From the NCBI GenBank assembly GCA_947629085.1, contig CANRCM010000006.1:1-33509 (forward strand): DNA of 33,509 nt, in the 5' to 3' direction. The DNA comes from an uncultured Clostridia bacterium (lineage in GTDB: Bacteria; Bacillota; Clostridia; TANB77; CAG-508). Made by a program: the position numbers and the translations under genes. Positions 1-8,827 of this stretch are shown here, in pieces. The stretch's first letter is position 1. Each line of letters opens with the position of its first letter. A model generated the notes under the pieces. The model was not told where the DNA came from, made no database searches, and saw nothing but the letters and a program-made list of their open reading frames with translations.

Positions 1-93
1 ACTTATTTAAAGAATTTATTGAAAAATGTAAATAAAGTTAATGATATAGAAGTAAAACAAAAACCACAAATTACAATTTTTTGATAAAAATAC
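1..93 (+). CDS. 3' end of an unidentified protein (partial)
   Basis: The first 93 bases are open in frame 1 and end in TGA at 91-93, giving about 30 C-terminal residues rich in Lys, Asn and Val. The start lies outside the window. The fragment is too short to assign to a family. A plus-strand terminator-like hairpin about 100 bases downstream (196-226) fits the end of a plus-strand transcript. The small overlapping minus-strand reading frame has no ribosome binding site and I regard it as a shadow. Confidence 0.4.
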
Positions 94-195
94 TTTTTAA
101 TACATCGTGTAATTATTGATTTTTCAACTTTTCTTGAAAAATCCCATAAGAACACTCTAACCAATGACTTATATGTTATAAACAGTAGATACAAA

Positions 196-226
196 ATCAA
201 TCAGAATTAAACTGGTTGATTTTTTT
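196..226 (+). terminator. Rho-independent terminator
   Basis: A 9-bp stem (ATCAATCAG with CTGGTTGAT, one G-T pair) closes a 7-base loop and is followed by six T. It follows the partial gene at the left edge. A closely similar hairpin with the same flanking bases (GATACAAA before ATCAATCAG) ends the tRNA operon near 24.2 kb. Confidence 0.75.
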
Positions 227-317
227 GTTTGCCTTAAGTAATTTAAAGTTTTGATGTTATGCTAAAATTTATAGTAGGTAGGCTTGTGAGAAAATTAAAT
301 TTTACACAAACTGTATT

Positions 318-1253
318 TTAAATATTCCACTTAGGAGGATATATATATTCTATTTTATTTTTTTTAGGAATATATTTTTTCTTTATTTTTTTTCTATTTG
401 ATTTCAAATTAGGAAATGCCTTTCTACAATACTTATCTAATTCACAAAATATATTTTGACAATCTATAAGTTGTAATTTTCTATTACCAATTTTCTTAAA
501 AGGCAAATTAAGTCTTTTAAATTCTTCATCTTGATGTTCATACATATATCTAATAATATCTTCATTACTCATTTTACCTTTATCTATAAAACATTTTTTA
601 ATGCCTCTAAGTGATCCTGGTCCAGCTATTGTAAATTCATTTTCTTGCCAATTTACAACTTCACTATAATTAATATCAGTTACTAATTGATAAGCCATAA
701 AATTACCAATTAAAGGATAATTTTTAAGAATATAAAAAGCTTCTTTCATAGTTTTACACTTAATAATTTCGTTTTGTATTTTATCAGTATTAAACATTTT
801 ATTTAATAATGCCAAATGATTATCATGTTTTCTTTTATATCCAAAAGCTTTATTAGCACAACTTATGTAAGCATCGTTATATATTTTAATGTTATTTGAT
901 ATAGCACTTTCTAAGAATTTAGAATATTTTTTTATATTAAATGTTTTTAGGGTAATATCTTCAAAATTATTTAATAGTAGTTCCCATGTAGATTCCTTAT
1001 TAAATAATTTAAATAATAATATTCTAAATAAAATATCTTCATCAGAATATTTTGTACCATTGTATATAACATTTTTTAATAAATATTGACTAACTCTATC
1101 ATTAACTCTATAACTATTACAAAATTTGTATTTTTGTAAAATAGGATCATCAGTCCAAGGAGCAGGGGCACCATTAATCTTTTTCCAAAATATATTTTGT
1201 CTTTCAAAAGCAAAATACCAATATAAATCATATACTTCTTGTCTTTTTTTCAT
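318..1253 (-). CDS. Thymine-hypermodification family protein (aGPT-Pplase/HMUDK_hel-like), orphan
   Basis: This 311-residue protein carries the family signature near its N-terminus: an FERQ-type segment, then GAPAPWTDDPILQ at about 28-40, then YKFCN and a VNDR segment at about 42-53. From memory these match the helical DNA-glycosylase-like domain of alpha-glutamyl/putrescinyl thymine pyrophosphorylases and 5-hmdU DNA kinases, which act on modified thymines in phage DNA. A GPGSLRGIKK segment at about 210-220 is also typical. The C-terminal 30 residues are Lys-rich. The start ATG has an AGAGGTG ribosome binding site. No phage gene, hydroxymethylase or transferase partner lies nearby, so the substrate is unknown. 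I am fairly sure of the family but not of the activity. It contains no CGG codon. Confidence 0.7.
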   Translation of the reverse strand: MKKRQEVYDLYWYFAFERQNIFWKKINGAPAPWTDDPILQKYKFCNSYRVNDRVSQYLLKNVIYNGTKYSDEDILFRILLFKLFNKESTWELLLNNFEDITLKTFNIKKYSKFLESAISNNIKIYNDAYISCANKAFGYKRKHDNHLALLNKMFNTDKIQNEIIKCKTMKEAFYILKNYPLIGNFMAYQLVTDINYSEVVNWQENEFTIAGPGSLRGIKKCFIDKGKMSNEDIIRYMYEHQDEEFKRLNLPFKKIGNRKLQLIDCQNIFCELDKYCRKAFPNLKSNRKKIKKKYIPKKNKIEYIYPPKWNI

Positions 1254-1340
1254 ACAACACCTCTAATAATATTCTAAATTAAAAATAAAAAAATTATATT
1301 TACTTATTTTTTTTTAAGAAGTATAGAACAATAAATTATA

Positions 1341-1443
1341 AAAATCAATAAAAATATAATAAATTTTTAAAAAAATATATATTTTATAATATCTGCATAA
1401 TAAAGAGATTTTTATGTATTTGTCAAAATCAATGAAAATATAA
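1341..1443. repeat. Imperfect direct repeat in the 390-bp gap before the femX-like gene
   Basis: A 19-base unit, AAAATCAATAAAAATATAA, lies at 1341-1359 and recurs at 1425-1443 with one change. A 9-bp inverted pair (TATTTGTCA near 1418 and TGACAAATA near 1477) overlaps the same gap. The 1254-1643 gap holds these AT-rich repeats and one promoter. I see no gene in it. Confidence 0.4.
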
Positions 1444-1567
1444 AAGATACATAATTAACTAAGTAAAATAAAATTATGACAAATACTTTTAATATAATAT
1501 TTATCAATAGAATATAATATATGTTTAAAAACCTAAAATATCTTTATAACATATTTAATAGGAATAC

Positions 1568-1596
1568 TTGTAAAATTTTGTGATTTAGTGTAAAAT
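1568..1596 (+). promoter_or_regulatory. Sigma-A-type promoter for the femX-like gene
   Basis: TTGTAA, a 17-base spacer and TAAAAT precede the ATG at 1644 by about 50 bases. It probably drives the whole run down to ftsH. Confidence 0.55.
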
Positions 1597-1643
1597 ACGT
1601 TTATATTGTAAATAATAATTAATAAAGAGAAAGAAGGAAGAAA

Positions 1644-2702
1644 ATGCGATTCGTAAATAGTGAAGAATCAAAAAAAGAATATAAAGAATTTTTAGAAAAA
1701 AATGAAAGATGTAATTTTCAACAATCATTGGAGTGGGCAGAGGTTAAAAAGCCTAATTGGAAACCAGAAGTGATACTTGCTGAAGATGATAATAAAAAGA
1801 TAATAGGTTCATTATGTGTATGGATTAGAAAGATGCCTATTTTTGGAAATATAATGTATGCATCAAGGGGACCTGTATGTGATATTCATGATATAACTGT
1901 TATGAAACAATTAACAGATGGAGCAAAAGAACTTGCGAAAAAATATAATGCAATAGTTTTAAGAATTGAACCAGATATTTTAAGTAGTGATCAGGATTTC
2001 AGAAACATTGTTTCAAATCTAGGATATAAAATAAAAGATGATGCTAAAGACTTTAAAGATGAAATACAGCCAAGATATGTATTTAGATTAGACATTAAAG
2101 ACAAAACAGAAGAAGAAATTATGGCAGGTTTTAAGCAAAAATGGAGATATAATATTCGTTTGGCAGAAAGAAAAGGTGTTACAGTAAAAGAAGGTACAAA
2201 AGAAGACCTAAAAGATTTTCATAAAATAATGATAGAAACAGGAGCAAGAGATGGGTTTATAATAAGACCATTAGAATATTTTGAAAAAATGTATGATTGT
2301 TTAGAACCTGAACATATGAAAATTCTTATTGCATATTATGAGGACAAGCCAATATCTGGAGTAATACCAATTTTTTATGGAAATAAAACATGGTATTTGT
2401 ATGGTGCAAGTAGTAATAATAATCGTAATTTAATGCCAAACTATTTATTACAATGGGAAATGATAAAGATGGCTATAAAAAGAAAAGATGATGTGTATGA
2501 CTTTAGAGGAGTATCAGGTGTAGTAGATAAAAATCATCCACAATATGGATTATATAGGTTTAAACAAGGATTTGGAGCAACATTTACAGAATTTATTGGA
2601 GAAATTTATATGCCATTTAAACCAATAAAATATAAAATGTATCGTTTTTCAGAAAAAGCATTTAGAACAATAAGACAAATAAAGAGAAAAATAGTAAAGT
2701 AA
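1644..2702 (+). CDS. FemAB-family (FemX/MurM-like) peptidoglycan bridge aminoacyltransferase
   Basis: FemAB enzymes move amino acids from aminoacyl-tRNA to the lysine side chain of lipid II at the inner face of the membrane. This 352-residue protein has the double GNAT-fold layout. The N-terminal half has the FQQSLEWA segment, and YASRGPVCD follows at about 72-80. The middle has the KWRYNIRLAERKG segment at about 169-181. The C-terminal half has VYDFRGVSG and YGLYRFKQGFG, both characteristic of the family. The basic C-terminus may contact the membrane. An AAGGAAG ribosome binding site precedes the ATG. The next gene, 15 bases on, is an alanine racemase-like gene, which suggests a peptidoglycan peptide pathway. 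Which amino acid is transferred cannot be read from the sequence. Confidence 0.85.
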   Translation: MRFVNSEESKKEYKEFLEKNERCNFQQSLEWAEVKKPNWKPEVILAEDDNKKIIGSLCVWIRKMPIFGNIMYASRGPVCDIHDITVMKQLTDGAKELAKKYNAIVLRIEPDILSSDQDFRNIVSNLGYKIKDDAKDFKDEIQPRYVFRLDIKDKTEEEIMAGFKQKWRYNIRLAERKGVTVKEGTKEDLKDFHKIMIETGARDGFIIRPLEYFEKMYDCLEPEHMKILIAYYEDKPISGVIPIFYGNKTWYLYGASSNNNRNLMPNYLLQWEMIKMAIKRKDDVYDFRGVSGVVDKNHPQYGLYRFKQGFGATFTEFIGEIYMPFKPIKYKMYRFSEKAFRTIRQIKRKIVK

Positions 2703-2717
2703 TAAGGAGTAGTTAAA

Positions 2718-3836
2718 TTGAATACCATAGTAATTAATAAAAAAGATTTAAGGCATAACATTGAGAAAATAAAAGAATTTTCTAAAAAAAGTGGGAAAGA
2801 TGATAATGGAAATGAATTAAAAATTATTGCTGTTGTAAAAGGGAATGCATATGGTTTGGGATTAGTAGAATATACTAAATTTTTAATAGATAATGGTATC
2901 TCATTTTTTGCAGTATCAACTATAGATGAAGCAGTAAAATTAAGAAAAGCAGGGATAAAAGAAGAAATTTTAATGCTATCTTCAACAGCTATAGAAGAAG
3001 ATGTAAAAACATTAATAGAAAATAATATAATAATAACAATAGGTTCTAAAGCAGATGTAATAGTTGCAGAAAAAGTTGCATCAGAAAAAAATAAAAAAAT
3101 AAGAGCACATTTAAAAATTGATACAGGGTTTGGTAGATATGGTTTTATATACAGCAATACAGAAGAGATGATAGAAGTTTTAAAAGAAATTAAAAATATA
3201 GAAATTGAAGGAACTTTTTCTCATTTTTCTATTAGTTTCTATGATGAAAAATATACAAAAAAACAATTTGAAAGATTTATAGATACAATAGGAATACTAC
3301 AAAAAAATAAAATAAAAACAGGAATACTTCATATATGCAATTCTTCAGCATTTTTAAAATATCCTTATATGCATTTAAATGCGGTAAGAATAGGATCAGC
3401 ATTTTTAGGTAGGCTTTCATTTAATAATAATATAGGCTTAAAAAAACTTGCATATTTAGAATCAAAAGTAGTAGAAATAAAACAATTACCTAAAAATTTT
3501 AATATTGGATATTCAAATACATATAAGACTAAAAATAAAACTATAATAGCAATAATTCCATGCGGTTATATGGATGGAGTAAACGTATCAAATAGTAAAG
3601 ACATGTTTAGAATAATAGATAAATTAAGGTATATCGTAAGAGATATAAAAGATTTTTTTAAGAAGAAAAATATTTTTATAACTATAAACGATAAGCAATG
3701 TAAAGTGTTGGGAAGAGTTGGAACATATCATTTAATATGTGATATAACTAATAAAAATATAAAAATAGGTGATAAAGCAAAAATAAATATAAATCCTAAA
3801 TTTGTAAGTAGTGATATTAGAAGGGAGTATAGATGA
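2718..3836 (+). CDS. alr: Alanine racemase-like PLP enzyme, with variant active-site loop
   Basis: Alanine racemase interconverts L- and D-alanine with PLP and supplies D-Ala for the cell wall. The PLP lysine is K41 in VVKGNAYGLG. The barrel has IDTGFGRYGF, the arginine segment AVRIGSAFLG and the second catalytic base tyrosine in NIGYSNTY. The C-terminus ends in a typical RREYR. Oddly, the usual GRVCMDQ segment reads GRVGTYHLI, so the Cys-Met-Asp trio near the substrate is absent. Substrate choice could therefore differ from plain Alr. The start is TTG, chosen for AAGGAG 9 bases upstream. The stop TGA overlaps the next gene's ATG (ATGA), so the two are translationally coupled. TGA is thus a stop in this organism. 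Confidence 0.8.
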   Translation: MNTIVINKKDLRHNIEKIKEFSKKSGKDDNGNELKIIAVVKGNAYGLGLVEYTKFLIDNGISFFAVSTIDEAVKLRKAGIKEEILMLSSTAIEEDVKTLIENNIIITIGSKADVIVAEKVASEKNKKIRAHLKIDTGFGRYGFIYSNTEEMIEVLKEIKNIEIEGTFSHFSISFYDEKYTKKQFERFIDTIGILQKNKIKTGILHICNSSAFLKYPYMHLNAVRIGSAFLGRLSFNNNIGLKKLAYLESKVVEIKQLPKNFNIGYSNTYKTKNKTIIAIIPCGYMDGVNVSNSKDMFRIIDKLRYIVRDIKDFFKKKNIFITINDKQCKVLGRVGTYHLICDITNKNIKIGDKAKININPKFVSSDIRREYR

Positions 3837-5038
3837 TGGAAGAAAAAAATGAAGAAATAACGAAGTTAAAATTTTTTAAACAAGCTTGGTATTCAATTAG
3901 TAAAATAGAGAAATATCCAGATATGGCAGCAGAAGGATTTAAAAGAGCTATAGGATATTTAGTAAAGATAGTAGCAATACTTACTTTTATAGTTTGTATA
4001 TGTACACTATATCATATAAATAGTATAATACAAGAGGGTGTTAATTATATAGAAAAAGAGTTTCCTGAATTTTCATATAAAGATGGAAAATTAGAAGTGT
4101 TATCTGAAGAAAAAATAAATATCAATGAATCTTATATAGGAAAGATTATTGTAGACACAAAAACAGAAGAAGAAGCACAAATAAATAAGTATATAAATGA
4201 AGTTACAGAAAATGGTGAAGGAATAGTAATTTTAAAAGATAAAGTTATTATAAAAAATTTTTCTGTTGCAGGAACAATAAGTTATTCATATAAAGAAGCT
4301 TTTGATCAAATGAAAATAAATGAATTTTCAAAACAAGATGTAATACATTATGCTAATAGTACACAAATATTATCTTTATATTTAAGTATATTTTTAATGA
4401 TTTTTGTATATGCATTTATTATTTATTTTTTGACAACAATATCAAATATAGTACTATTAAGTGCTTTTGGATATATAACAACATTACTGGCAAGAATAAA
4501 AATGCGTTATGTTGCAATATTTAACATGTCAGTTTATGCAATAACTCTATCTGTAATATTAAATATGATATATATACTAATAAATATATTTATTAAATTC
4601 AATATGGAATATTTCCAAGTGATGTATATTTCAGTAGCAGCAATATATTTAGTTGCAGCAATATTAATACTAAAAACTGATTTTATAAAAAAACAGTTAG
4701 AATTAATGAAAATAAAGGAAGAAGAAAAAACAATAAAAAAAGATGTAGAAGAGAATAGAGAAGATAAAAAAGAGGAAAAATCTGATAAAAAAGAAACAAG
4801 TAAAAATGAACAAAATGAAACTAAAACAAAAAAGAATAATAAATCAAATGATAAAAAAGAAGAAAAAAAGGATAAGAAAACAGATAATAAAGGTACACAA
4901 AAGAAAACATCGACTAAGAAAAATGCTCCAAAGAAAAAGGAAGAAAAAGAAGGAAAAACAGGTAAGCAAAAATCTAAAGATGAAAAGAAAGAAGAAAAAG
5001 GAAAATTAGGAGTGGAACCAGAAGGCTCAAATGCATAG
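3833..5038 (+). CDS. DUF1189-like multi-pass membrane protein with long Lys/Glu-rich tail
   Basis: A soluble N-terminus with HxxN-free FFKQAWYSI is followed by a membrane segment at about 42-62. An extracytoplasmic domain of about 115 residues follows (EFPEFSYKDGKLEVLSEE, the hallmark of the DUF1189 group). Membrane segments then lie at about 178-200, 203-222, 228-255 and 260-282. From about 290 to the end the protein is almost entirely Lys, Glu, Asp, Asn and Thr, a long disordered polyampholyte. The function is unknown. It overlaps the racemase gene by four bases and ftsH begins 28 bases after it, so all are probably in one operon. The tail's low-complexity DNA produces long spurious reading frames on both strands. 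Confidence 0.7.
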   Translation: MMEEKNEEITKLKFFKQAWYSISKIEKYPDMAAEGFKRAIGYLVKIVAILTFIVCICTLYHINSIIQEGVNYIEKEFPEFSYKDGKLEVLSEEKININESYIGKIIVDTKTEEEAQINKYINEVTENGEGIVILKDKVIIKNFSVAGTISYSYKEAFDQMKINEFSKQDVIHYANSTQILSLYLSIFLMIFVYAFIIYFLTTISNIVLLSAFGYITTLLARIKMRYVAIFNMSVYAITLSVILNMIYILINIFIKFNMEYFQVMYISVAAIYLVAAILILKTDFIKKQLELMKIKEEEKTIKKDVEENREDKKEEKSDKKETSKNEQNETKTKKNNKSNDKKEEKKDKKTDNKGTQKKTSTKKNAPKKKEEKEGKTGKQKSKDEKKEEKGKLGVEPEGSNA

Positions 5039-5066
5039 TCCCATTTAGAAAGGATGAGAAATTTAA

Positions 5067-6869
5067 ATGAATAAAGGCAACAAAAAAAATAGAGACAAGA
5101 AAAATAAAAAATTAGGATTAATAACAATAATAATAATGTTATTAATAGCAATAATAGTTATAGCTACATTATTAATTATAAAGAATAATCAAAGCAAAGA
5201 AGAAAAAACATTAGCATACACAGATTTAATAAAAGAATTATCTTATGGTAATATAGAAAAAATAGAAATGAAAACAGGTAGTACTACAGTAAAAGTGAAG
5301 ATTAAAAATATAGAAGAAGAAAAAACATCAATAGTACCAGAAGTAGAAAGCTTTATGGAGTTAGTACAATCAAAAGTGGCAGAAGGGAATGAGATTGAAT
5401 TAATACAAAAACCTAAAGATGTATTAGCACAAATTCCAAGTATGATAGTATCATTTTTACCAACAGCAATCATGCTTGCATTATTTATAATGATATTTAA
5501 AATGCAAGGATTAGGTGAAAAAGGGAAAGTATATGATGATACAGAAAGAAATACAAAGGTAAAATTTGATGATGTAGCAGGTCTTGATGAAGAAAAGGAA
5601 GAAATGGTAGAAATCGTAAATTTTTTGAAAAGACCAGAAAAATTTGCTAAAATGGGGGCAAGAGTACCAAAAGGAGTGTTATTATATGGTAAACCAGGAA
5701 CTGGAAAAACATTAATAGCAAAGGCAATTGCTGGAGAAGCAGATGTACCTTTTATATCAATGAGTGGGTCTGAATTTATAGAAATGTTTGCAGGACTTGG
5801 AGCATCACGTGTTAGAAAGTTATTTGAGAAAGCAAGAAAATTAGCACCATGTATTGTATTTATAGATGAAATAGATGCGATAGGCTCTAGAAGAACATCA
5901 AATAGTGGAGCGGAGACAGAAAATAATCAAACATTAAATCAGTTATTAGTAGAAATGGATGGATTTAGTACAGAAGAAACAATAATAGTTTTAGCAGCGA
6001 CAAATAGACCAGAGATGCTAGACAAAGCATTATTAAGACCAGGAAGATTTGATAGAAGAATTACAATACCAATTCCAGATTTAAAAGGAAGATTAGAAAT
6101 ATTAAAAATTCATGCAAAAAATAAGAAGATATCAGAAACAGTAAACTTAGAAAGTATAGCAGAAGATACAGCAGGATTTACAGGAGCAGAATTAGAAAAT
6201 ATTTTAAATGAAGCAGCAATTATAGCTACAAAAAATAGGCATGAAGATATAGAAAATATTGATATAGAAGAAGCAGTTAAGAAGGTTACAGTAGGATTAG
6301 AAAAACATACTAGAACATATTCAGATAAAGATAAAAAATTAACTGCATATCATGAAGCAGGACATGCTGTAGTAAGTAGATATTTACCAACACAAACAGA
6401 TGTAAAAGAAATATCAATTATTCCAAGAGGTGTAGCTGGTGGATACACAATGTATAAATCTGATGAAGATAAATATTACATTTCTAAAACAGAAATGGAA
6501 GAAAAATTAATTGCACTGCTTGGTGGAAGAGCAGCAGAAAAATTAGTATTAGATGACATATCAACAGGAGCTAGTAATGATATAGAAGTTGCAACTGAAA
6601 TTGCAAAAGACATGGTAACTAAATATGGTATGAGTGATAAATTAGGACCAATTGATTTTCAAGGAAAAGAACCATATGAAATGCAATTGTTTGGTGAAGA
6701 TATAGGAGATAAAATAGGATTAGAAGTAAAAACATTAATAGATACAGCATATAAAAATGCAATAGAATTATTAAAACAACATAGAGACAAACTAGATTTA
6801 ATTGCTCAAACTCTATTAGAAAAAGAAAAAATTAAAGAAGAAGACTTTAAAAGGTTATTTGAAGAGTAA
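5067..6869 (+). CDS. ftsH: ATP-dependent zinc metalloprotease FtsH
   Basis: FtsH is a membrane-anchored AAA+ hexamer that pulls out and degrades membrane and soluble regulatory proteins. There are two membrane segments, at about 16-38 and 128-148. The AAA+ domain has Walker A GKPGTGKT at about 208-215 (the usual second residue is Pro), Walker [13 protein letters not shown] and the second region of homology ending [19 protein letters not shown]. The zinc motif is HEAGH at 429-433. The length of 600 residues is slightly short of the usual 610-650. GAAAGGATGA acts as ribosome binding site. Two hairpins follow the stop. It is the last gene of the run starting at 1644. Confidence 0.97.
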   Translation: MNKGNKKNRDKKNKKLGLITIIIMLLIAIIVIATLLIIKNNQSKEEKTLAYTDLIKELSYGNIEKIEMKTGSTTVKVKIKNIEEEKTSIVPEVESFMELVQSKVAEGNEIELIQKPKDVLAQIPSMIVSFLPTAIMLALFIMIFKMQGLGEKGKVYDDTERNTKVKFDDVAGLDEEKEEMVEIVNFLKRPEKFAKMGARVPKGVLLYGKPGTGKTLIAKAIAGEADVPFISMSGSEFIEMFAGLGASRVRKLFEKARKLAPCIVFIDEIDAIGSRRTSNSGAETENNQTLNQLLVEMDGFSTEETIIVLAATNRPEMLDKALLRPGRFDRRITIPIPDLKGRLEILKIHAKNKKISETVNLESIAEDTAGFTGAELENILNEAAIIATKNRHEDIENIDIEEAVKKVTVGLEKHTRTYSDKDKKLTAYHEAGHAVVSRYLPTQTDVKEISIIPRGVAGGYTMYKSDEDKYYISKTEMEEKLIALLGGRAAEKLVLDDISTGASNDIEVATEIAKDMVTKYGMSDKLGPIDFQGKEPYEMQLFGEDIGDKIGLEVKTLIDTAYKNAIELLKQHRDKLDLIAQTLLEKEKIKEEDFKRLFEE

Positions 6870-6880
6870 AAATAAAATAG

Positions 6881-6980
6881 AAAATTATTAATACTTGATT
6901 AATAATTTTAATTATATAAGTTGACTTATGAACTTGAAATGTTTTCTGTATTAAACAGGAGACATTTCTTTTTATTTTTC
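6881..6980 (+). terminator. Tandem hairpins after ftsH
   Basis: The first hairpin is a perfect 12-bp stem (AAAATTATTAAT with ATTAATAATTTT, 6881-6909). The second (6936-6968) pairs GAAATGT with ACATTTC and CTG with CAG, and a T-rich run follows. The second is the better intrinsic terminator. Confidence 0.65.
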
Positions 6981-7009
6981 TTGCAATAGTAATAAGGAAA
7001 TGATAAAAT
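6981..7009 (+). promoter_or_regulatory. Promoter for prmC-whiA-hemW
   Basis: TTGCAA, a 17-base spacer and TAAAAT lie directly after the ftsH terminator and about 65 bases before prmC. Confidence 0.55.
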
Positions 7010-7073
7010 ATTCTTAAAATATAGAGAATAAAAGCACATAAAATTTATTAAAATGTGATTGGAAGTGTGTAAT

Positions 7074-7919
7074 GTGACAATAAAAGAAACTATAAAAAAA
7101 GGAATGATTGATTTAAAAATAAATGGAATTGAAGAACCTAAGCTTAAAGCTAGACTTTTAATGCAATTTATATTAAATAAACCTAGACAATATTTATTAG
7201 TTTATGATAATGAACCTTTAACCTTAAGACAAGAAGTAAATTATTTTAAGGGAATAAAAAAAATGATAAATGGTATACCACTTCAACATATTACACATAT
7301 GCAAGAATTTATGAAAATGAATTTTTATGTAAGTGAAGATGTATTAATACCAAGACCAGATACAGAAATTTTAGTAGAAGAAGTAATTTCTATTGCAAAG
7401 AAAATAAATGCAAAAAAGATATTAGATTTATGTACAGGAAGCGGAGCAATAGCTATTTCACTTGCAAAATATATAGAAAATAGTGAAATAACAGCAGTAG
7501 ATATAAATAGTAAAGCGTTAAGTATTGCAAAGAAAAATGCTAAAACTAATGAAGTAGAGAATCAAATTACTTTTATAAATTCTAATTTATTTGAAAAAGT
7601 GAGAAAAGAAAAATATGATATTATTGTATCAAATCCACCTTATATAAAAAGAGATATTATAAAAACATTAAATAAGGAAGTACAAAATGAACCTATAATG
7701 GCATTAGATGGCGGATATGATGGATTAGATTTTTATAGAAAAATAATTAAACAAAGTGATGAATACCTAAAATTTAAAGGATTTTTATGTTTAGAGATAG
7801 GATATGATCAGAAAATAGACGTAATAGAACTTATAGAAAATGAAGAAAAGTATGTCGATACGTATTGTAAAAAAGATTTATATGGAAATGACAGAGTTAT
7901 TATAACTAAGTTAAACTAG
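7074..7919 (+). CDS. prmC: Peptide chain release factor N5-glutamine methyltransferase PrmC
   Basis: PrmC methylates the GGQ glutamine of release factors 1 and 2 using S-adenosylmethionine. The SAM-binding LDLCTGSGAIAIS and the catalytic NPPY (about residue 187) are both clear, as is the VLIPRPDTE segment. I chose the GTG at 7074 because GGAAGTG lies 6 bases upstream. An in-frame TTG at 7059 would add five residues but has no ribosome binding site. This gives 281 residues, normal for the family. prfA, its usual neighbour, is not here. whiA follows after 15 bases. Confidence 0.92.
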   Translation: MTIKETIKKGMIDLKINGIEEPKLKARLLMQFILNKPRQYLLVYDNEPLTLRQEVNYFKGIKKMINGIPLQHITHMQEFMKMNFYVSEDVLIPRPDTEILVEEVISIAKKINAKKILDLCTGSGAIAISLAKYIENSEITAVDINSKALSIAKKNAKTNEVENQITFINSNLFEKVRKEKYDIIVSNPPYIKRDIIKTLNKEVQNEPIMALDGGYDGLDFYRKIIKQSDEYLKFKGFLCLEIGYDQKIDVIELIENEEKYVDTYCKKDLYGNDRVIITKLN

Positions 7920-7934
7920 AAGGAGTGAAAAGAA

Positions 7935-8814
7935 ATGTCTTTTTCATCTGAAATAAAACAAGAGCTAAATAAAAATAATAAATTATCAAATAAAGAAATG
8001 GTAAAATATGAATTAATAGGATACTTGATTTCAGGAAATATAGATATATTAGGGAAAAATAATATAAAATTTTCAACCGAAAGTGATTATAATATTAATC
8101 GTTTTTCTAAATTATTATCTAATTTAAATATTAATCATAGTATAGATATAAATCGGAAAAACTTTTATAATAAAGTTAAAAATAAAAGATGTAGAATCGT
8201 TTATTAATTGTGAAAATGGAGAAATATTAATAAAAGAAGAATTACAAAATGAGAAAAAAGAAGAAAATATAAAAGCCATTATAAGAGGATTATTTCTAGG
8301 ATCAGGGTCTATTAATAATCCCAAAAATAAATATCATCTGGAAATTACTTTTACACAAGAAAAAAATCTAAATCAAATTATTCAGATGTTAAAAAAATTA
8401 GGAATAAAAAGTAAAAGTATGAAAACAAAAAATAGATATTCTATATATCTAAAAGAAGGAGAGGAAATTTCTAAATTTTTAGCTTTAATAGGTGCTAATA
8501 AAGCAGTGATGCAGTTTGAAGATATTAGAATCCAAAGAGAGATGAGAGGGAAAGTAAATAGATTAGTAAATTGTGAAACTGCAAATTTAAATAAAACAAT
8601 AAATGCATCTATTGAGCAAATTGCAGCAATAAAAAAATTACAAAAAACAGGAAAATTTAATAATTTAAATGATAATTTAAAAGAAATAGCAATATTAAGA
8701 TTAGAAAATCCAGATTTAGCATTAATTGATTTAGGAAAATTACTAAAAAAGCCTGTTGGAAAATCAGGTGTAAATTATAGATTAAAAAAAATAATTGATA
8801 TTTCTAATGAATAA
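7935..8814 (+). CDS. whiA: WhiA sporulation/division regulator, read through one CGG +1 frameshift
   Basis: WhiA is a DNA-binding protein with a LAGLIDADG-like N-terminal domain and a C-terminal helix-turn-helix, tied to division and sporulation. The normal reading ends after 90 residues at 8205-8207. The in-frame CGG at codon 74 (8154-8156) is followed by the +1 frame, which continues GKTFIIKL and runs to 8814 without interruption. One skipped base gives 292 residues, a normal WhiA length. The downstream part holds the family core: RGLFLGSGSINNP, FEDIRIQREMRGKVNRLVNC and ETANLNKT, then an HTH-like end with GKSGVNYRLKKI. AAGGAGTG precedes the ATG. It is co-transcribed with prmC and hemW. There is no internal ribosome binding site or slippery stop at the break. 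Confidence 0.88.
8154..8157 (+). other. CGGA +1 frameshift site in whiA
   Basis: In-frame CGG at codon 74 after AAT. Reading on from GGA restores the WhiA frame; the zero frame stops 16 codons later. Confidence 0.8.
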
Positions 8815-8827
8815 TAGGCGGTGAAAT

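Noticed and set aside
3..200. Minus-strand reading frame at the left edge
   Set aside because: No ribosome binding site, no family resemblance, and it overlaps a plausible plus-strand gene end.
1260..1640. A CRISPR array or origin in the repeat-bearing gap
   Set aside because: Only two imperfect AT-rich repeat copies occur, with no regular spacers and no DnaA-box cluster.
4534..5151. Long minus-strand reading frame opposite the DUF1189 tail and ftsH start
   Set aside because: It is the complement of Lys/Glu-rich low-complexity coding sequence, giving Phe/Ser/Leu repeats, and has no ribosome binding site.
8154..8157. prfB-like programmed frameshifting
   Set aside because: No slippery CUU-UGA type sequence and no internal Shine-Dalgarno sequence precede any of the seven sites.
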